This document shows positions 25,501 through 34,175 of a stretch of 64,000 nucleotides of DNA, piece after piece. Numbering within the stretch: position 1 is the first letter of the stretch; every line of letters starts with the position of its first letter. Position numbers and translations under genes: made by a program. The stretch covers positions 1 through 64,000 of the forward strand of contig DAOSPF010000008.1 of assembly GCA_035374585.1 (NCBI GenBank). The letters run 5' to 3'. Source of the DNA: JAKPQD01 sp029572965. Its GTDB lineage: Bacteria; Bacteroidota; Bacteroidia; Bacteroidales; DTGW01. The notes beneath the pieces are model-generated. The model worked only from the letters and a program-made list of their open reading frames with translations, was not told the DNA's origin and did not search any database.

Positions 25501-26730
25501 ATGGCATTTTTAAACGAAAACTATTTGAAATTAAAAGCCGGATATTTGTTTCCGGAAATAGGAAGACGAGTTCGTGAATTTCAAACTCAGCATCCTCAGG
25601 CTGATATTATCCGCATGGGTATTGGCGATGTGACACGGCCTTTGACTCCTGCTGTTATAAAGGCATTTCATGATGCAATTGATGAAATGGCTTCTGTACA
25701 AACATTTAAGGGTTATGGCCCAGAACAGGGGTATGATTTTCTTCGTCAGGCCATTGTTGACAACGAATACATCTCGCGTGGGGCAGACATAGAAATTGAC
25801 GAGGTTTTTGTTTCAGATGGTTCAAAGTGCGATACTGGTAACATCCTTGATATTCTTGGTCGCGACAATATTGTAGCTATTACAGACCCAGTATATCCTG
25901 TATATGTTGACACCAATGTTATGGATGGCCGTACAGGTGAGGTACAGGATAATGGTTATTACAAAGGTATTGTATATTTGCCATGTACAGAAGCTAACCA
26001 CTTTGTACCCGAGATTCCTAAAACAAAAGTGGATCTTATTTATCTTTGTTTCCCGAATAACCCGACTGGTATGACCATTGGTAAAGACGAGCTCAAACGC
26101 TGGGTTGACTATGCGCTTGCCAATGACGCTATTATTTTATATGACGCAGCTTACGAAGCATATATCTCTGATAAAGCTATTCCTCACACTATTTTTGAGA
26201 TTGAAGGTGCACGTAACTGTGCGATAGAATTCCGCAGTTTTTCAAAAACTGCCGGGTTTACCGGAACACGTTGTGCTTATACTATCGTTCCTAAGACTTT
26301 GATGGCAAAAGATGGCAAAGGTCAGAAATACCCATTGAACCAGCTTTGGTTACGTCGTCAAACTACCAAGTTTAACGGTGTTTCATATCCTGTTCAAAAA
26401 GCAGCTGCAGCCATTTACACCGGACAAGGCAAAAAAGAAACAGCCGAAACCATTAAATACTATATGGAGAATGCTGCTATCATGCGTAAAAGCCTTTCTG
26501 ATGAGGGGTATAAAGTATTCGGTGGTGTCAATGCCCCTTATGTATGGGTAAAAACAAAGAACAACATGTCTTCATGGGATTTCTTCGATTTATTGCTTGG
26601 CAAAGCCAATGTAGTAGGTACTCCCGGCTCTGGCTTTGGCCCATCAGGCGAAGGATATTTCCGCTTTTCTGCTTTTGCCGACAGGCAGAAAGTATTGGAA
26701 GCCATGGAACGCATCAAAAAACTTGGTTAA
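25501..26730 (+). CDS. dapL: LL-diaminopimelate aminotransferase
   Basis: A 409-residue fold-type I PLP enzyme making LL-diaminopimelate from tetrahydrodipicolinate in one step, for lysine and DAP-type peptidoglycan. The start at 25501 gives MAFLNENYLKLKAGYLFPEIGRR, the family N-terminus; the upstream in-frame ATG is in a poorly conserved extension. Family motifs: MGIGDVTRPL, GYGPEQGYDFLRQ, CFPNNPTGM and the Schiff-base Lys249 in FRSFSKTAGFTGTR. It shows that the organism uses the DapL route. A glycosyltransferase gene follows after 17 bases. Confidence 0.96.
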   Translation: MAFLNENYLKLKAGYLFPEIGRRVREFQTQHPQADIIRMGIGDVTRPLTPAVIKAFHDAIDEMASVQTFKGYGPEQGYDFLRQAIVDNEYISRGADIEIDEVFVSDGSKCDTGNILDILGRDNIVAITDPVYPVYVDTNVMDGRTGEVQDNGYYKGIVYLPCTEANHFVPEIPKTKVDLIYLCFPNNPTGMTIGKDELKRWVDYALANDAIILYDAAYEAYISDKAIPHTIFEIEGARNCAIEFRSFSKTAGFTGTRCAYTIVPKTLMAKDGKGQKYPLNQLWLRRQTTKFNGVSYPVQKAAAAIYTGQGKKETAETIKYYMENAAIMRKSLSDEGYKVFGGVNAPYVWVKTKNNMSSWDFFDLLLGKANVVGTPGSGFGPSGEGYFRFSAFADRQKVLEAMERIKKLG

Positions 26731-26747
26731 TCGATATTTATAAGGAT

Positions 26748-27863
26748 ATGCGCATTGGTTTTGATGCAAAGCGGGCATTTTTCAACAAAAGTGGGTTAGG
26801 GACCTACAGCAGGGAAACTATATCCATTTTGTCCGATTTTTTCCCAACCAATGAGTATATCCTTTATTCTCCTAGGCCTTCAAAAGGTAAAATATTTGAA
26901 AAGACTGACAATTTAACGGTTTCTTACCCTCAGACTTTTTATTATAGGACATTTTCTCATTTGTGGAGGGCTTATGGTTTGTCAGGACAGTTGGTTAAAG
27001 AAAAAATTGACCTTTATCACGGGTTGAGCAATGAGTTGCCGATGAATATCCATCAATACCCAGTGAAAACAGTAGTGACAATCCATGATTTGATTTTTTT
27101 GCGTTATCCAAAGCTTTATGGATATTACGACCGCAAGAACTACGAAAAGAAATTTCGTTATGCAGCGCAGTCTGCCAACAGGGTTATTGCTGTAAGCCGG
27201 CAAACGGCGAACGATTTGTTTGAATTTTTTTCTATTGATGAAAAAAAGGTTGATGTAGTTTACCAGGGTTGTAACCCTCAGTTTTGGCAGATTGTTTCTG
27301 AAGCGGATAAACAGGGAACAGCTTCGAAATACTTAATTCCTGAAAAGTTTATCCTTTCAGTAGGTACTATTGAAAAAAGGAAGAATATATTGGCTGTAAT
27401 CAAGGCCATGCACCAGCATAAAATTTTTTACCCTCTTGTTGTTGTTGGCCGTCCAACGGATTATCTTGACGAAATACGCAATTATATTGAAGAGCATAAT
27501 TTAAACAATATCTACTTTTTGCACGATGTGCCAATTGATGATTTGCCAGCATTTTATCAGATGGCAGAGCTGTTTATCTATCCTTCGCTTTTTGAAGGTT
27601 TTGGAATCCCCATTGTAGAAGCGCTTTGTTCAAAAGTTCCTGTAATTACCAGTAAAGGAGGGTGTTTTGCTGAGGCTGGCGGTAAATCAAGCATTTATAT
27701 TGACCCTTACAATATTGACGAAATTGGGGAGGCTATAAAATCGGTATTGAATAATAATGCACTTCGTATATCTATGATATCAGAAGGGTACAACCATGTG
27801 CAACAGTTTCGTCTGGAAAATATTGCCGGAAACATTATGCGTACTTACGAAAAGATTTTGTAA
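26748..27863 (+). CDS. Glycosyltransferase family 4 (GT-B)
   Basis: A 371-residue enzyme. The open frame extends back into dapL, but the ATG at 26748 (MRIGFDAKRAFFNKSGLGTYSRE) gives the conserved GT4 N-terminus with the Gly-rich acceptor loop. The C-terminal half has ILSVGTIEKRKN and the donor-binding E-x7-E motif in FEGFGIPIVEALCSKVPVIT. It probably transfers a sugar from a nucleotide donor to a surface glycan. Sugar and acceptor cannot be told. It is followed 16 bases later by a polysaccharide deacetylase, so a role in an envelope glycan is likely. Confidence 0.92.
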   Translation: MRIGFDAKRAFFNKSGLGTYSRETISILSDFFPTNEYILYSPRPSKGKIFEKTDNLTVSYPQTFYYRTFSHLWRAYGLSGQLVKEKIDLYHGLSNELPMNIHQYPVKTVVTIHDLIFLRYPKLYGYYDRKNYEKKFRYAAQSANRVIAVSRQTANDLFEFFSIDEKKVDVVYQGCNPQFWQIVSEADKQGTASKYLIPEKFILSVGTIEKRKNILAVIKAMHQHKIFYPLVVVGRPTDYLDEIRNYIEEHNLNNIYFLHDVPIDDLPAFYQMAELFIYPSLFEGFGIPIVEALCSKVPVITSKGGCFAEAGGKSSIYIDPYNIDEIGEAIKSVLNNNALRISMISEGYNHVQQFRLENIAGNIMRTYEKIL

Positions 27864-27879
27864 CTGCCAAATCCAATTG

Positions 27880-28491
27880 ATGCTGGATAAAATCACTAAT
27901 GGTTTATTTACATTCCTTTACCCTTCTGCGGTAAAAAAAATAAAGTGTTCAGAACTATCGTTATTCCTTACTTTTGATGATGGGCCAACTCCGGAAGTTA
28001 CTTCTCAGGTGCTTAAAATTTTGGCAGCTTATAATGCTAAGGCTACATTCTTTTGTCTCGGAAAACAAGTCGAAGCTCATCCCGGGCTGTTTAAAAGTAT
28101 TGTAGAACAAGGCCATGCTGTAGGTATTCATGGATATTTGCATATTTCAGGCATTTCAATTACTAAAAGTGCTTTTGCAGAAAACATTGAGCAGTGTAAC
28201 AGGCTTATTTCATCAGATTTAGTGCGCCCTCCGTATGGACGCATGACTTTAAGCCAGTACTTATGGTTAATAAAACGGTATAAGCTTGTTCTTTGGGATG
28301 TTATGGCTTACGATTTTAAAAAAGAAATATCTGTAGACACTGTTGTTGCTAATGTTTGTAATAATGTGCGAAATGGTTCAATAATAGTTTTGCATGATAC
28401 AGAAAGAACAAAGGATATTCTGGTTTCTGCATTGCCTATTATGCTTGATAAATTAAAGGGCTATTCTTTTAAAAAAATTGACACATTTTAA
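27880..28491 (+). CDS. Polysaccharide deacetylase (NodB-homology, CE4)
   Basis: A 203-residue protein read from ATG 27880; the frame is open further upstream inside the glycosyltransferase gene. CE4 motifs in order: TFDDGP (catalytic and metal Asp), GIHGYLH (H-x3-H metal ligands), RPPYG, the LWDVMAYD segment and IVLHD. No signal peptide is visible, so cytoplasmic or non-classical action is possible, or the start is further upstream. It would remove N-acetyl groups from an amino-sugar polymer or precursor. It probably forms a unit with the GT4 gene and perhaps dapL. Confidence 0.9.
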   Translation: MLDKITNGLFTFLYPSAVKKIKCSELSLFLTFDDGPTPEVTSQVLKILAAYNAKATFFCLGKQVEAHPGLFKSIVEQGHAVGIHGYLHISGISITKSAFAENIEQCNRLISSDLVRPPYGRMTLSQYLWLIKRYKLVLWDVMAYDFKKEISVDTVVANVCNNVRNGSIIVLHDTERTKDILVSALPIMLDKLKGYSFKKIDTF

Positions 28492-28552
28492 TAAAATACC
28501 CCATTTATTCTTTCTTCGTGAACTTTGCGGTTAATATTTCTTTTTAGTTCAT

Positions 28553-29024
28553 ATGTTTGTAAAGTCAAGCTTTGGTCAAAAGAAAATTAACCTTGATAAG
28601 CAAATAAAACAGTTGTCACAAACAGAACGATATAAAGACAATATAAGTTTATTGCTTTCTGTGCCGTCTATTGGCATAACCTCGGCAATGATATTTTTGA
28701 CCGAAATTGGAGATATAAAACGTTTTGAAAGGTTTGACGAGCTTTGTAGCTTTTTTGGCTTAATACCCAATTGTCATAGCAGTGGCGACAACGAAAGAGT
28801 TGGGCATATAACAAGAAGAGGAAACCAAATTTTTAAAGTCAATACTGGTAGAATGCGCTTGGGTTGCTGTAAGAAAAGACCCTGCATTGTTGCAATGTTA
28901 TAAAGAACTTCTACCAAGAATGGAGGCCAATAAAGCAATAGTAAAGATTGCAAAAAGGCTTTTAAGTAGGATAAGGCATGTACTTATAAAAAAAGAAAAA
29001 TATCAATTAGGAATATTACAGTAA
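28553..29024 (+). pseudogene. IS110-family transposase remnant (C-terminal domain, frameshifted)
   Basis: The first frame gives LLSVPSIGITSAMIFLTEIGD, LCSFFGLIPN and ITRRGNQ, the C-terminal (transposase_20) part of IS110-type DEDD transposases. After GNQI the frame is lost in a run of five T (28830-28834); with four T it would read GNQILKSILVECAWVAVRKDPAL and continue to the stop at 29022-29024 (RIRHVLIKKEKYQLGILQ). Only about 157 of the usual 320-340 residues remain: the N-terminal DEDD catalytic domain is absent and the upstream frame soon meets a stop. It is therefore dead. It lies after the deacetylase gene and before hairpin-rich DNA. Confidence 0.88.
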
Positions 29025-29199
29025 CCTGTAAATTTATTTGAAGCAGGAAAAACGCTAGAGGGTGTATGCAGCAATTGACTGCTATTTTTAGTTTGCTTCC
29101 TGCTCCTATAAAATATGATAAGAGAACTTGCGACAAAAGATCGCTAATAGAAGATTGGTTTATAGGTTAAATTATAAGGAATTAAGCTATTTAATTTTT

Positions 29200-29252
29200 A
29201 AACAGCGGCCACCCTTATGGGACATTTTAGGGTCCCCGGATGGCCGCCGTTT
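29200..29252. repeat. Long hairpin with GGATGGCCGC core
   Basis: Arms 29200-29211 and 29241-29252 pair over 12 bases with one G-U; inside, GGGAC and GTCCC can also pair. The core is shared with the terminator hairpin at 15031-15062. It is GC-rich against an AT-rich background. Confidence 0.7.
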
Positions 29253-29382
29253 AAAAAAAAGCAACTATTTTGACCAGTGGTTTGTTTTACAACATAGAAC
29301 ACACCCTCTTGTTTTTCTAAATATTTTAAAGTGATTTCGATATAAGAATAACATCGTCAATTATTATTTGGAAAATATTGAA

Positions 29383-29431
29383 CAGCAGCTCGCTTTGCTC
29401 CGGACAACGGCCTGAGCAAAGCGAGCTGCTG
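29383..29431. repeat. Perfect 18-bp inverted repeat
   Basis: CAGCAGCTCGCTTTGCTC (29383-29400) and its exact complement (29414-29431) flank a 13-base loop. The structure is far stronger and more GC-rich than its surroundings. There is no T run directly after either arm, so a simple terminator is not assured. Confidence 0.8.
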
Positions 29432-29675
29432 CCCGGAGCCATCGATAAAACCTTTTTTAGCCAAAATACGACAACCTTCAGTTTTTGAAACTTTTGCTTC
29501 AAAGCAAAAATTTGCAATGCTTGAAAATATCAAACACATAAGCATTTTTCCCATGTCGAACCGACTTTAACTTAGTAACATTTTTTAATAAATACCAGCA
29601 CCTAAATTTGAAAATATGCAAGCTAAGGCAAAGTATAAGAATGGAAAAAAAGCTATTTTTGCCAAAATTTTTTAA

Positions 29676-30071
29676 ATGAACAGAAAAAAAGCTGAAAAAA
29701 ACATTACTGACCAAGAATTGGCAAATGCTATTATCGATGCAATCCAGGAAATAAAAGGCAAAGAGATTGTTAAGATAGACCTTCAAAAAACTGGAAATGC
29801 AATATGCGATTTCTTTATTATTTGTCAGGCAGATTCTACCACCCATGTCAATGCTATAGCAGAAAATATTGAAAAAACTTTGTGGGAACAAAACAAAGTA
29901 TATCCTCACCATGTTGAAGGAAAAGAAAATGGTCTTTGGGTCCTATTAGATTTTTACAATGTAATAGTTCATGTATTTCAACAAGAATACCGGAACTTTT
30001 ATAAGTTAGAAGACCTTTGGGCTGATGGAAAAATTGAAAAAATTAAAGAACCAGTAAAAGTAACGGCATGA
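29676..30071 (+). CDS. rsfS: Ribosome silencing factor RsfS (YbeB/Iojap family)
   Basis: A 131-residue protein. It binds L14 and keeps the subunits apart under starvation. Seen: LANAIIDAIQEIKGKEIVKIDL, the CDFFIICQADSTTHVNAIAE core and the WVLLDFYNVIVHVFQQEYRNFYKLEDLW segment (key parts VLLDF, VIVHVF and FYKLEDLW), which is diagnostic. It opens a five-gene operon; the ftsH start overlaps its stop by four bases (ATGA). Confidence 0.95.
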   Translation: MNRKKAEKNITDQELANAIIDAIQEIKGKEIVKIDLQKTGNAICDFFIICQADSTTHVNAIAENIEKTLWEQNKVYPHHVEGKENGLWVLLDFYNVIVHVFQQEYRNFYKLEDLWADGKIEKIKEPVKVTA

Positions 30072-32134
30072 ACAACGCAAAAAACAAAGATAAGCAACAA
30101 GAGAAGCCTAAAAAAGAAAAAAAACAAGGCTTAGGTGGCGAAAATCTTCCCAAACCTAAAATTAACCCTTTTGGGGTTTATGGTTTAATTGCAGCAGCAT
30201 TTATAGGTATCCAGTTTTTTATTAGCAGCTCGGGCCCGCAAGAAATCTTTATGAAAGATTTCAAAACTATGATAACTGCTAAAGACGTGGACAAAATCGA
30301 AATAATCAACAAAGAAACAGCACGCATTACACTAAAAAAAGACAGATTAGACAAATATCAAAAAATAGTAGGCCGAAATTTTTCAAAAATCCCCAAAGAA
30401 GGCCCGCACTTTGAGATGCAAATTGGCGACCAGGCTTCTTTTGAAAACAGTTTGAAAGAATTTCAGGCAGACTTCCCTGACAATGAAAAAATTTACGCTT
30501 CGAGCAAAACCGAAAAAAATTATCTTTTTGAAATTCTTATCAGCTTTGTATTGCCCATAGTTATCCTCATTGCCCTTTGGGGATTTTTGTACAAAAGAAT
30601 GACCGGAGGCACCGGAGCTGGGCCAGGAGGAGCCAACATATTTAATGTTGGCAAGTCGAAAGCAAAAATCTTCGACAAAGAAGCCAGCATTCAAATCAAC
30701 TTTAATGATGTTGCAGGGTTGGAAGAAGCTAAAGTAGAGCTCAAAGAAATTGTTGACTTTCTAAAGAACCCTAAGAAATATACCGAACTCGGGGGGAAAA
30801 TCCCACGCGGTGCGTTGCTTGTAGGCCCTCCGGGGACAGGTAAAACTTTGCTTGCAAAAGCTATTGCAGGAGAAGCAAATGTACCATTTTTCTCCATGTC
30901 GGGATCTGACTTTGTAGAGATGTTTGTCGGTGTAGGAGCATCACGCGTTCGTGACCTTTTTGCACAAGCAAAAGCAAAAGCTCCATGCATTGTTTTCATT
31001 GACGAAATTGATGCTGTAGGTCGTGCCAGAGGCAGAAGTGGAGGTTTTGCCGCTAATGACGAACGTGAAAATACGCTCAACCAGTTGCTTACCGAGATGG
31101 ATGGTTTTGCCCCAAACACAGGTGTTATTATCCTTGCTGCTACTAACCGTGCCGATGTGCTTGACCGTGCATTGCTGCGCGCAGGACGTTTTGACAGACA
31201 GATACACGTTGAACTGCCTGATTTGAAAGAACGCCTGGAAATATTTAAAGTACACATGAAACCCCTCAAATTAGCAGATGATATTGACATTGATTTTTTT
31301 GCAAAACAAACACCAGGCTTCTCCGGAGCAGATATTTCCAATGTATGTAACGAAGCTGCACTTGTTGCTGCCCGAAAAGATAAAAAAGCCGTTGAAAAAC
31401 AGGATTTCCTTGATGCTATAGACCGCATCATAGGCGGACTTGAGAAACGCAACAAAATAGTTTCTAAGTTGGAAAAGAAAACCATCGCATTTCACGAAGC
31501 TGGCCATGCAACTGTCAGTTGGTTGCTCGAACATGCCAATCCGTTGGTGAAAGTTACTATTATCCCTCGAGGCAGGGCCTTAGGTGCAGCCTGGTATCTG
31601 CCAGAAGAAAGACAAATCACTACCCGTGAACAACTTTTGGATGAAATGTGCTCAGCTTTAGGCGGCAGAGCATCAGAAGATATAGTATTTGGAAAAGTTT
31701 CGACAGGTGCCCTTAACGACCTCGAACGAGTTACCAAACAATCGTATGCCATGGTCTCATACTTTGGGATGAGCCCAAAGATTGGCAATTTAAGTTTTTA
31801 CGATTCATCAGGACAGAGCGAATTTACTTTTGGAAAACCATATAGCGAAAAAACAGCCGAACTTATTGATATAGAAGCTAAAAACATTGTAGAAGAGCAA
31901 TATCAACGCGCTAAACAGATTTTGACTGAAAACCGTGAGGGCCTAAACCAGCTTGCACAGATATTACTTGACAAAGAAGTGTTGTTTAGTGATGATTTAG
32001 AAAATATCTTTGGCCCACGAAAAGGTGGAATTCCGGAAGAACATCAGCTTCTTATCAAAAATGGTAAAACAGAGAATGAAACAAAAGAAGGTAACAAACC
32101 CGAACCAACCGAAAATAAAGACCAACAAGCATAA
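30068..32134 (+). CDS. ftsH: ATP-dependent zinc metalloprotease FtsH
   Basis: A 688-residue membrane-bound AAA+ protease degrading misassembled membrane proteins and regulators. Two membrane helices (about 34-52 and 157-178) flank a periplasmic domain. The AAA module has Walker A GPPGTGKT (about 249-256), Walker B CIVFIDEIDA, and the second region of homology ATNRADVLDRALLRAGRFDR. The zinc motif HEAGH (His476, Glu477, His480) heads the protease domain. The C-terminus is long and charged. It overlaps rsfS by four bases and is followed by the DUF2007 gene with a one-base overlap. Confidence 0.98.
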   Translation: MNNAKNKDKQQEKPKKEKKQGLGGENLPKPKINPFGVYGLIAAAFIGIQFFISSSGPQEIFMKDFKTMITAKDVDKIEIINKETARITLKKDRLDKYQKIVGRNFSKIPKEGPHFEMQIGDQASFENSLKEFQADFPDNEKIYASSKTEKNYLFEILISFVLPIVILIALWGFLYKRMTGGTGAGPGGANIFNVGKSKAKIFDKEASIQINFNDVAGLEEAKVELKEIVDFLKNPKKYTELGGKIPRGALLVGPPGTGKTLLAKAIAGEANVPFFSMSGSDFVEMFVGVGASRVRDLFAQAKAKAPCIVFIDEIDAVGRARGRSGGFAANDERENTLNQLLTEMDGFAPNTGVIILAATNRADVLDRALLRAGRFDRQIHVELPDLKERLEIFKVHMKPLKLADDIDIDFFAKQTPGFSGADISNVCNEAALVAARKDKKAVEKQDFLDAIDRIIGGLEKRNKIVSKLEKKTIAFHEAGHATVSWLLEHANPLVKVTIIPRGRALGAAWYLPEERQITTREQLLDEMCSALGGRASEDIVFGKVSTGALNDLERVTKQSYAMVSYFGMSPKIGNLSFYDSSGQSEFTFGKPYSEKTAELIDIEAKNIVEEQYQRAKQILTENREGLNQLAQILLDKEVLFSDDLENIFGPRKGGIPEEHQLLIKNGKTENETKEGNKPEPTENKDQQA

Positions 32135-32340
32135 TGGAACAAGGATGGGTTAAAATATACAAAACAGATAAAGATTATCAAGCAGATATTGTTATCGAAC
32201 TACTTGATGAAAATACCATTAAGGCTGTTAAGATAAACAAGCGCGACTCATCATACCAGGCTTTTGGCAATATCGAAGTATATGTAAAAGAAGAAAACAC
32301 TGAAAAAGCGTTACAAATAATTAAAAAATCTGCACTGTGA
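32134..32340 (+). CDS. DUF2007-family small protein
   Basis: A 68-residue protein: WVKIYKTDKDYQADIVIELL, then a predicted second alpha/beta half ending in VYVKEENTEKALQIIKKS, the usual pattern of DUF2007 (putative signal-transducing proteins). The function is not known. It overlaps ftsH by one base and cdsA by four, so it is translationally coupled to both. Conservation of this rsfS-ftsH-DUF2007-cdsA order in Bacteroidetes, as I recall it, supports a real gene. Confidence 0.88.
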   Translation: MEQGWVKIYKTDKDYQADIVIELLDENTIKAVKINKRDSSYQAFGNIEVYVKEENTEKALQIIKKSAL

Positions 32341-33149
32341 GCGAAATTGGGAAACGTACAATATCCGGGGGCATCCTTGTTGCTGTAATGCTTTTATGCA
32401 TTCTTGGAGGTTCCATTTCTTTTCTGGCATTCTTTTTACTTTTAATCATCGGGGCATTATGGGAATTTTACGGCATGTTCTTTGTTGTTAATATTAAACC
32501 CCAACGATGGTCTGGTATCGTTATTACAGGCATCTTGTTTCTTTTGTCATTCTTTATCTCGGCAGGCCTTATTTCTTCAGAATGGTATCTACTGGTAATT
32601 CCCAGCTTTTTATACATAGTTATCAGCGAGTTATTCAGGGTAAACGATAAACCTTTTGAAAACATTGCAGCAACTGTGCTTGGTATTATTTATATTGGCC
32701 TGCCTGTATGCCTTTTATGGCCCATTGCATACAGGGACAACATTTACCAGTTTAATTCGCATCTTGTACTTGGCTATTTTATTCTTATCTGGACTTATGA
32801 CACCTTTGCCTACCTTATAGGCAAACAATTTGGCAAAAGGCGCCTGTTAGAACGAGTATCTCCCAAAAAATCATGGGAAGGGGCAATTGGCGGACTTCTG
32901 GTTTCTTTTGTTACAGCAGTTGTTATAGCTCATTTTTTTACCGATTTATCCTTATTTCAGTGGTTAGTATTTGCTCTTATCACGACAATATTTGGCACAC
33001 TGGGAGATTTGTCCGAAAGCATGCTCAAACGCAGCATCGGAGTGAAAGACTCAGGCAATATATTGCCAGGACACGGAGGAGTAATGGACAGATTTGATGC
33101 CTTATTTTTGGCTATCCCGGCACTTTATATATATTTGCAATTGATTTAA
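32337..33149 (+). CDS. cdsA: Phosphatidate cytidylyltransferase
   Basis: A 270-residue inner-membrane enzyme making CDP-diacylglycerol from CTP and phosphatidate, the branch point of phospholipid synthesis. About seven membrane helices. The CdsA signature is in the last third: SPKKSWEGAIGGLL, GDLSESMLKRSIGVKD and LPGHGGVMDRFD. Start is GTG (32337) in a GTGA overlap with the DUF2007 stop. The psd gene follows after 12 bases, so two steps of the phosphatidylethanolamine pathway are co-transcribed. Confidence 0.96.
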   Translation: MSEIGKRTISGGILVAVMLLCILGGSISFLAFFLLLIIGALWEFYGMFFVVNIKPQRWSGIVITGILFLLSFFISAGLISSEWYLLVIPSFLYIVISELFRVNDKPFENIAATVLGIIYIGLPVCLLWPIAYRDNIYQFNSHLVLGYFILIWTYDTFAYLIGKQFGKRRLLERVSPKKSWEGAIGGLLVSFVTAVVIAHFFTDLSLFQWLVFALITTIFGTLGDLSESMLKRSIGVKDSGNILPGHGGVMDRFDALFLAIPALYIYLQLI

Positions 33150-33161
33150 CATTTTGTATAA

Positions 33162-33857
33162 ATGACAATCAAAGAGCTGATAGTAAATACTACTAAACTA
33201 GCCCAAAAAAAGTTCAGGCTACATCCTGAAGGAAAAAGCATTATTGCCAATATGCTTAGTTGGTTATTGATTGCAAATGGGATCTTATTTTTCCTTTCTA
33301 TAAGCAATACAATATTGACCATCATTTACATTTTAAGTATTGCGGCTTTCCTTTCTCTTATTTATTATTTCAGAAACCCTGAAAGAAAAGTTATACCAGA
33401 CGAAAAATATATTTATGCCCCGGTTGATGGAAGAATAACCTCTGTTACAGAAGTTGTTGAACCGGAATACTTTAAAAAAAAATTTGTCAGGGTTGAAATA
33501 TCATTGTCTTTAACCGATATTCATGTATTACGGGTACCACTTAGTGGCAAAGTTAAATATTGTCATTTTCAGCTTGAAGATTACCGTATAGCATGGCACC
33601 AGCTATTGTCACACAAAGAAAGTGCCTCAGTTGGCCTTATTTCAGATACCGGCACTGAAATATTTTTAAAACAAACAGGTGGGGCAATTGTATCTTATGC
33701 CAACGAAAATAATTATATTAACCAGGGCAATGATCTCGGTTTTATAATATGGGGCTCAAGTGTTGATTTATTTATACCTTTAAGTGCTGATATCCGTGTT
33801 AAAGCCGGAGAACGGGTCGTAGGCAATATTACAATACTGGCAAAAGCTACATCATAA
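33162..33857 (+). CDS. psd: Phosphatidylserine decarboxylase family protein
   Basis: A 231-residue short-type Psd. It makes phosphatidylethanolamine from phosphatidylserine. An N-terminal membrane anchor (about 28-68) is followed by YAPVDGRITSV, DIHVLRVPLSG (with the Asp/His region) and the self-cleavage site WGSS (Gly198-Ser199) in FIIWGSSVDLFIPL; cleavage generates the pyruvoyl group. The serine synthase gene is not in this window. It ends the rsfS-ftsH-DUF2007-cdsA-psd operon. Confidence 0.93.
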   Translation: MTIKELIVNTTKLAQKKFRLHPEGKSIIANMLSWLLIANGILFFLSISNTILTIIYILSIAAFLSLIYYFRNPERKVIPDEKYIYAPVDGRITSVTEVVEPEYFKKKFVRVEISLSLTDIHVLRVPLSGKVKYCHFQLEDYRIAWHQLLSHKESASVGLISDTGTEIFLKQTGGAIVSYANENNYINQGNDLGFIIWGSSVDLFIPLSADIRVKAGERVVGNITILAKATS

Positions 33858-33866
33858 ACGCCCATA

Positions 33867-33877
33867 AAACGAGCATG
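33867..33877 (+). repeat. AAACGAGCATG dispersed repeat, copy 1
   Basis: The 11-mer preceded by ATA and followed, after a gap, by ACACAAACAAGGATG, which resembles the extended copy at 46313. Confidence 0.65.
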
Positions 33878-34010
33878 ATACGTTAAACACAAACAAGGAT
33901 GAAAATTCATCATGCGAGTTCCATCCGACCTAATTAAAACTTTATATACGGACAAAATAAAGTTTTGAGCATCAGTTAGCTTTAACTAACTTTTTAATAT
34001 TTAAACCATA

Positions 34011-34021
34011 AAACGAGCATG
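34011..34021 (+). repeat. AAACGAGCATG dispersed repeat, copy 2
   Basis: Exact 11-mer, preceded by ATA as in copy 1 and followed by TTTTA as in copy 4. Confidence 0.65.
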
Positions 34022-34175
34022 TTTTATCAAACGCAACATAGCAAAGCACTCTAAACAAAATGAATATTCACGATAATAATAAAATTGCCAACACAGGTGT
34101 TCCATCCATTCACATTAAATGGCAAATATTGACAGCCTAAATAATTAGATTTGAACAAATTAAAAACTCTTACGA

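Larger units (their letters stand above)
29025..29675. other. Gene-free region after the IS110 remnant
   Basis: These 651 bases hold no credible gene; the short open frame around 29128-29334 has an odd composition and no start context. An inverted repeat AGCAGGAA/TTCCTGCT is found near 29043-29102, plus the two hairpins described separately. A -7 box TATTTTTG at 29654-29661 precedes rsfS. Part of the stretch could be the non-coding end of the former IS element. Confidence 0.6.
33858..34175. other. Intergenic region with two copies of the AAACGAGCATG repeat
   Basis: No gene in these 318 bases. Two repeat copies start at 33867 and 34011. Between them is a small hairpin, AGTTAG (33974-33979) / CTAACT (33986-33991), followed by five T; it could be the operon terminator, about 115 bases after psd. 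Confidence 0.6.

Noticed and set aside
29128..29334. Possible 68-residue protein after the IS110 remnant
   Set aside because: It runs through the GC-rich hairpin, has no family resemblance and no start context; probably chance.
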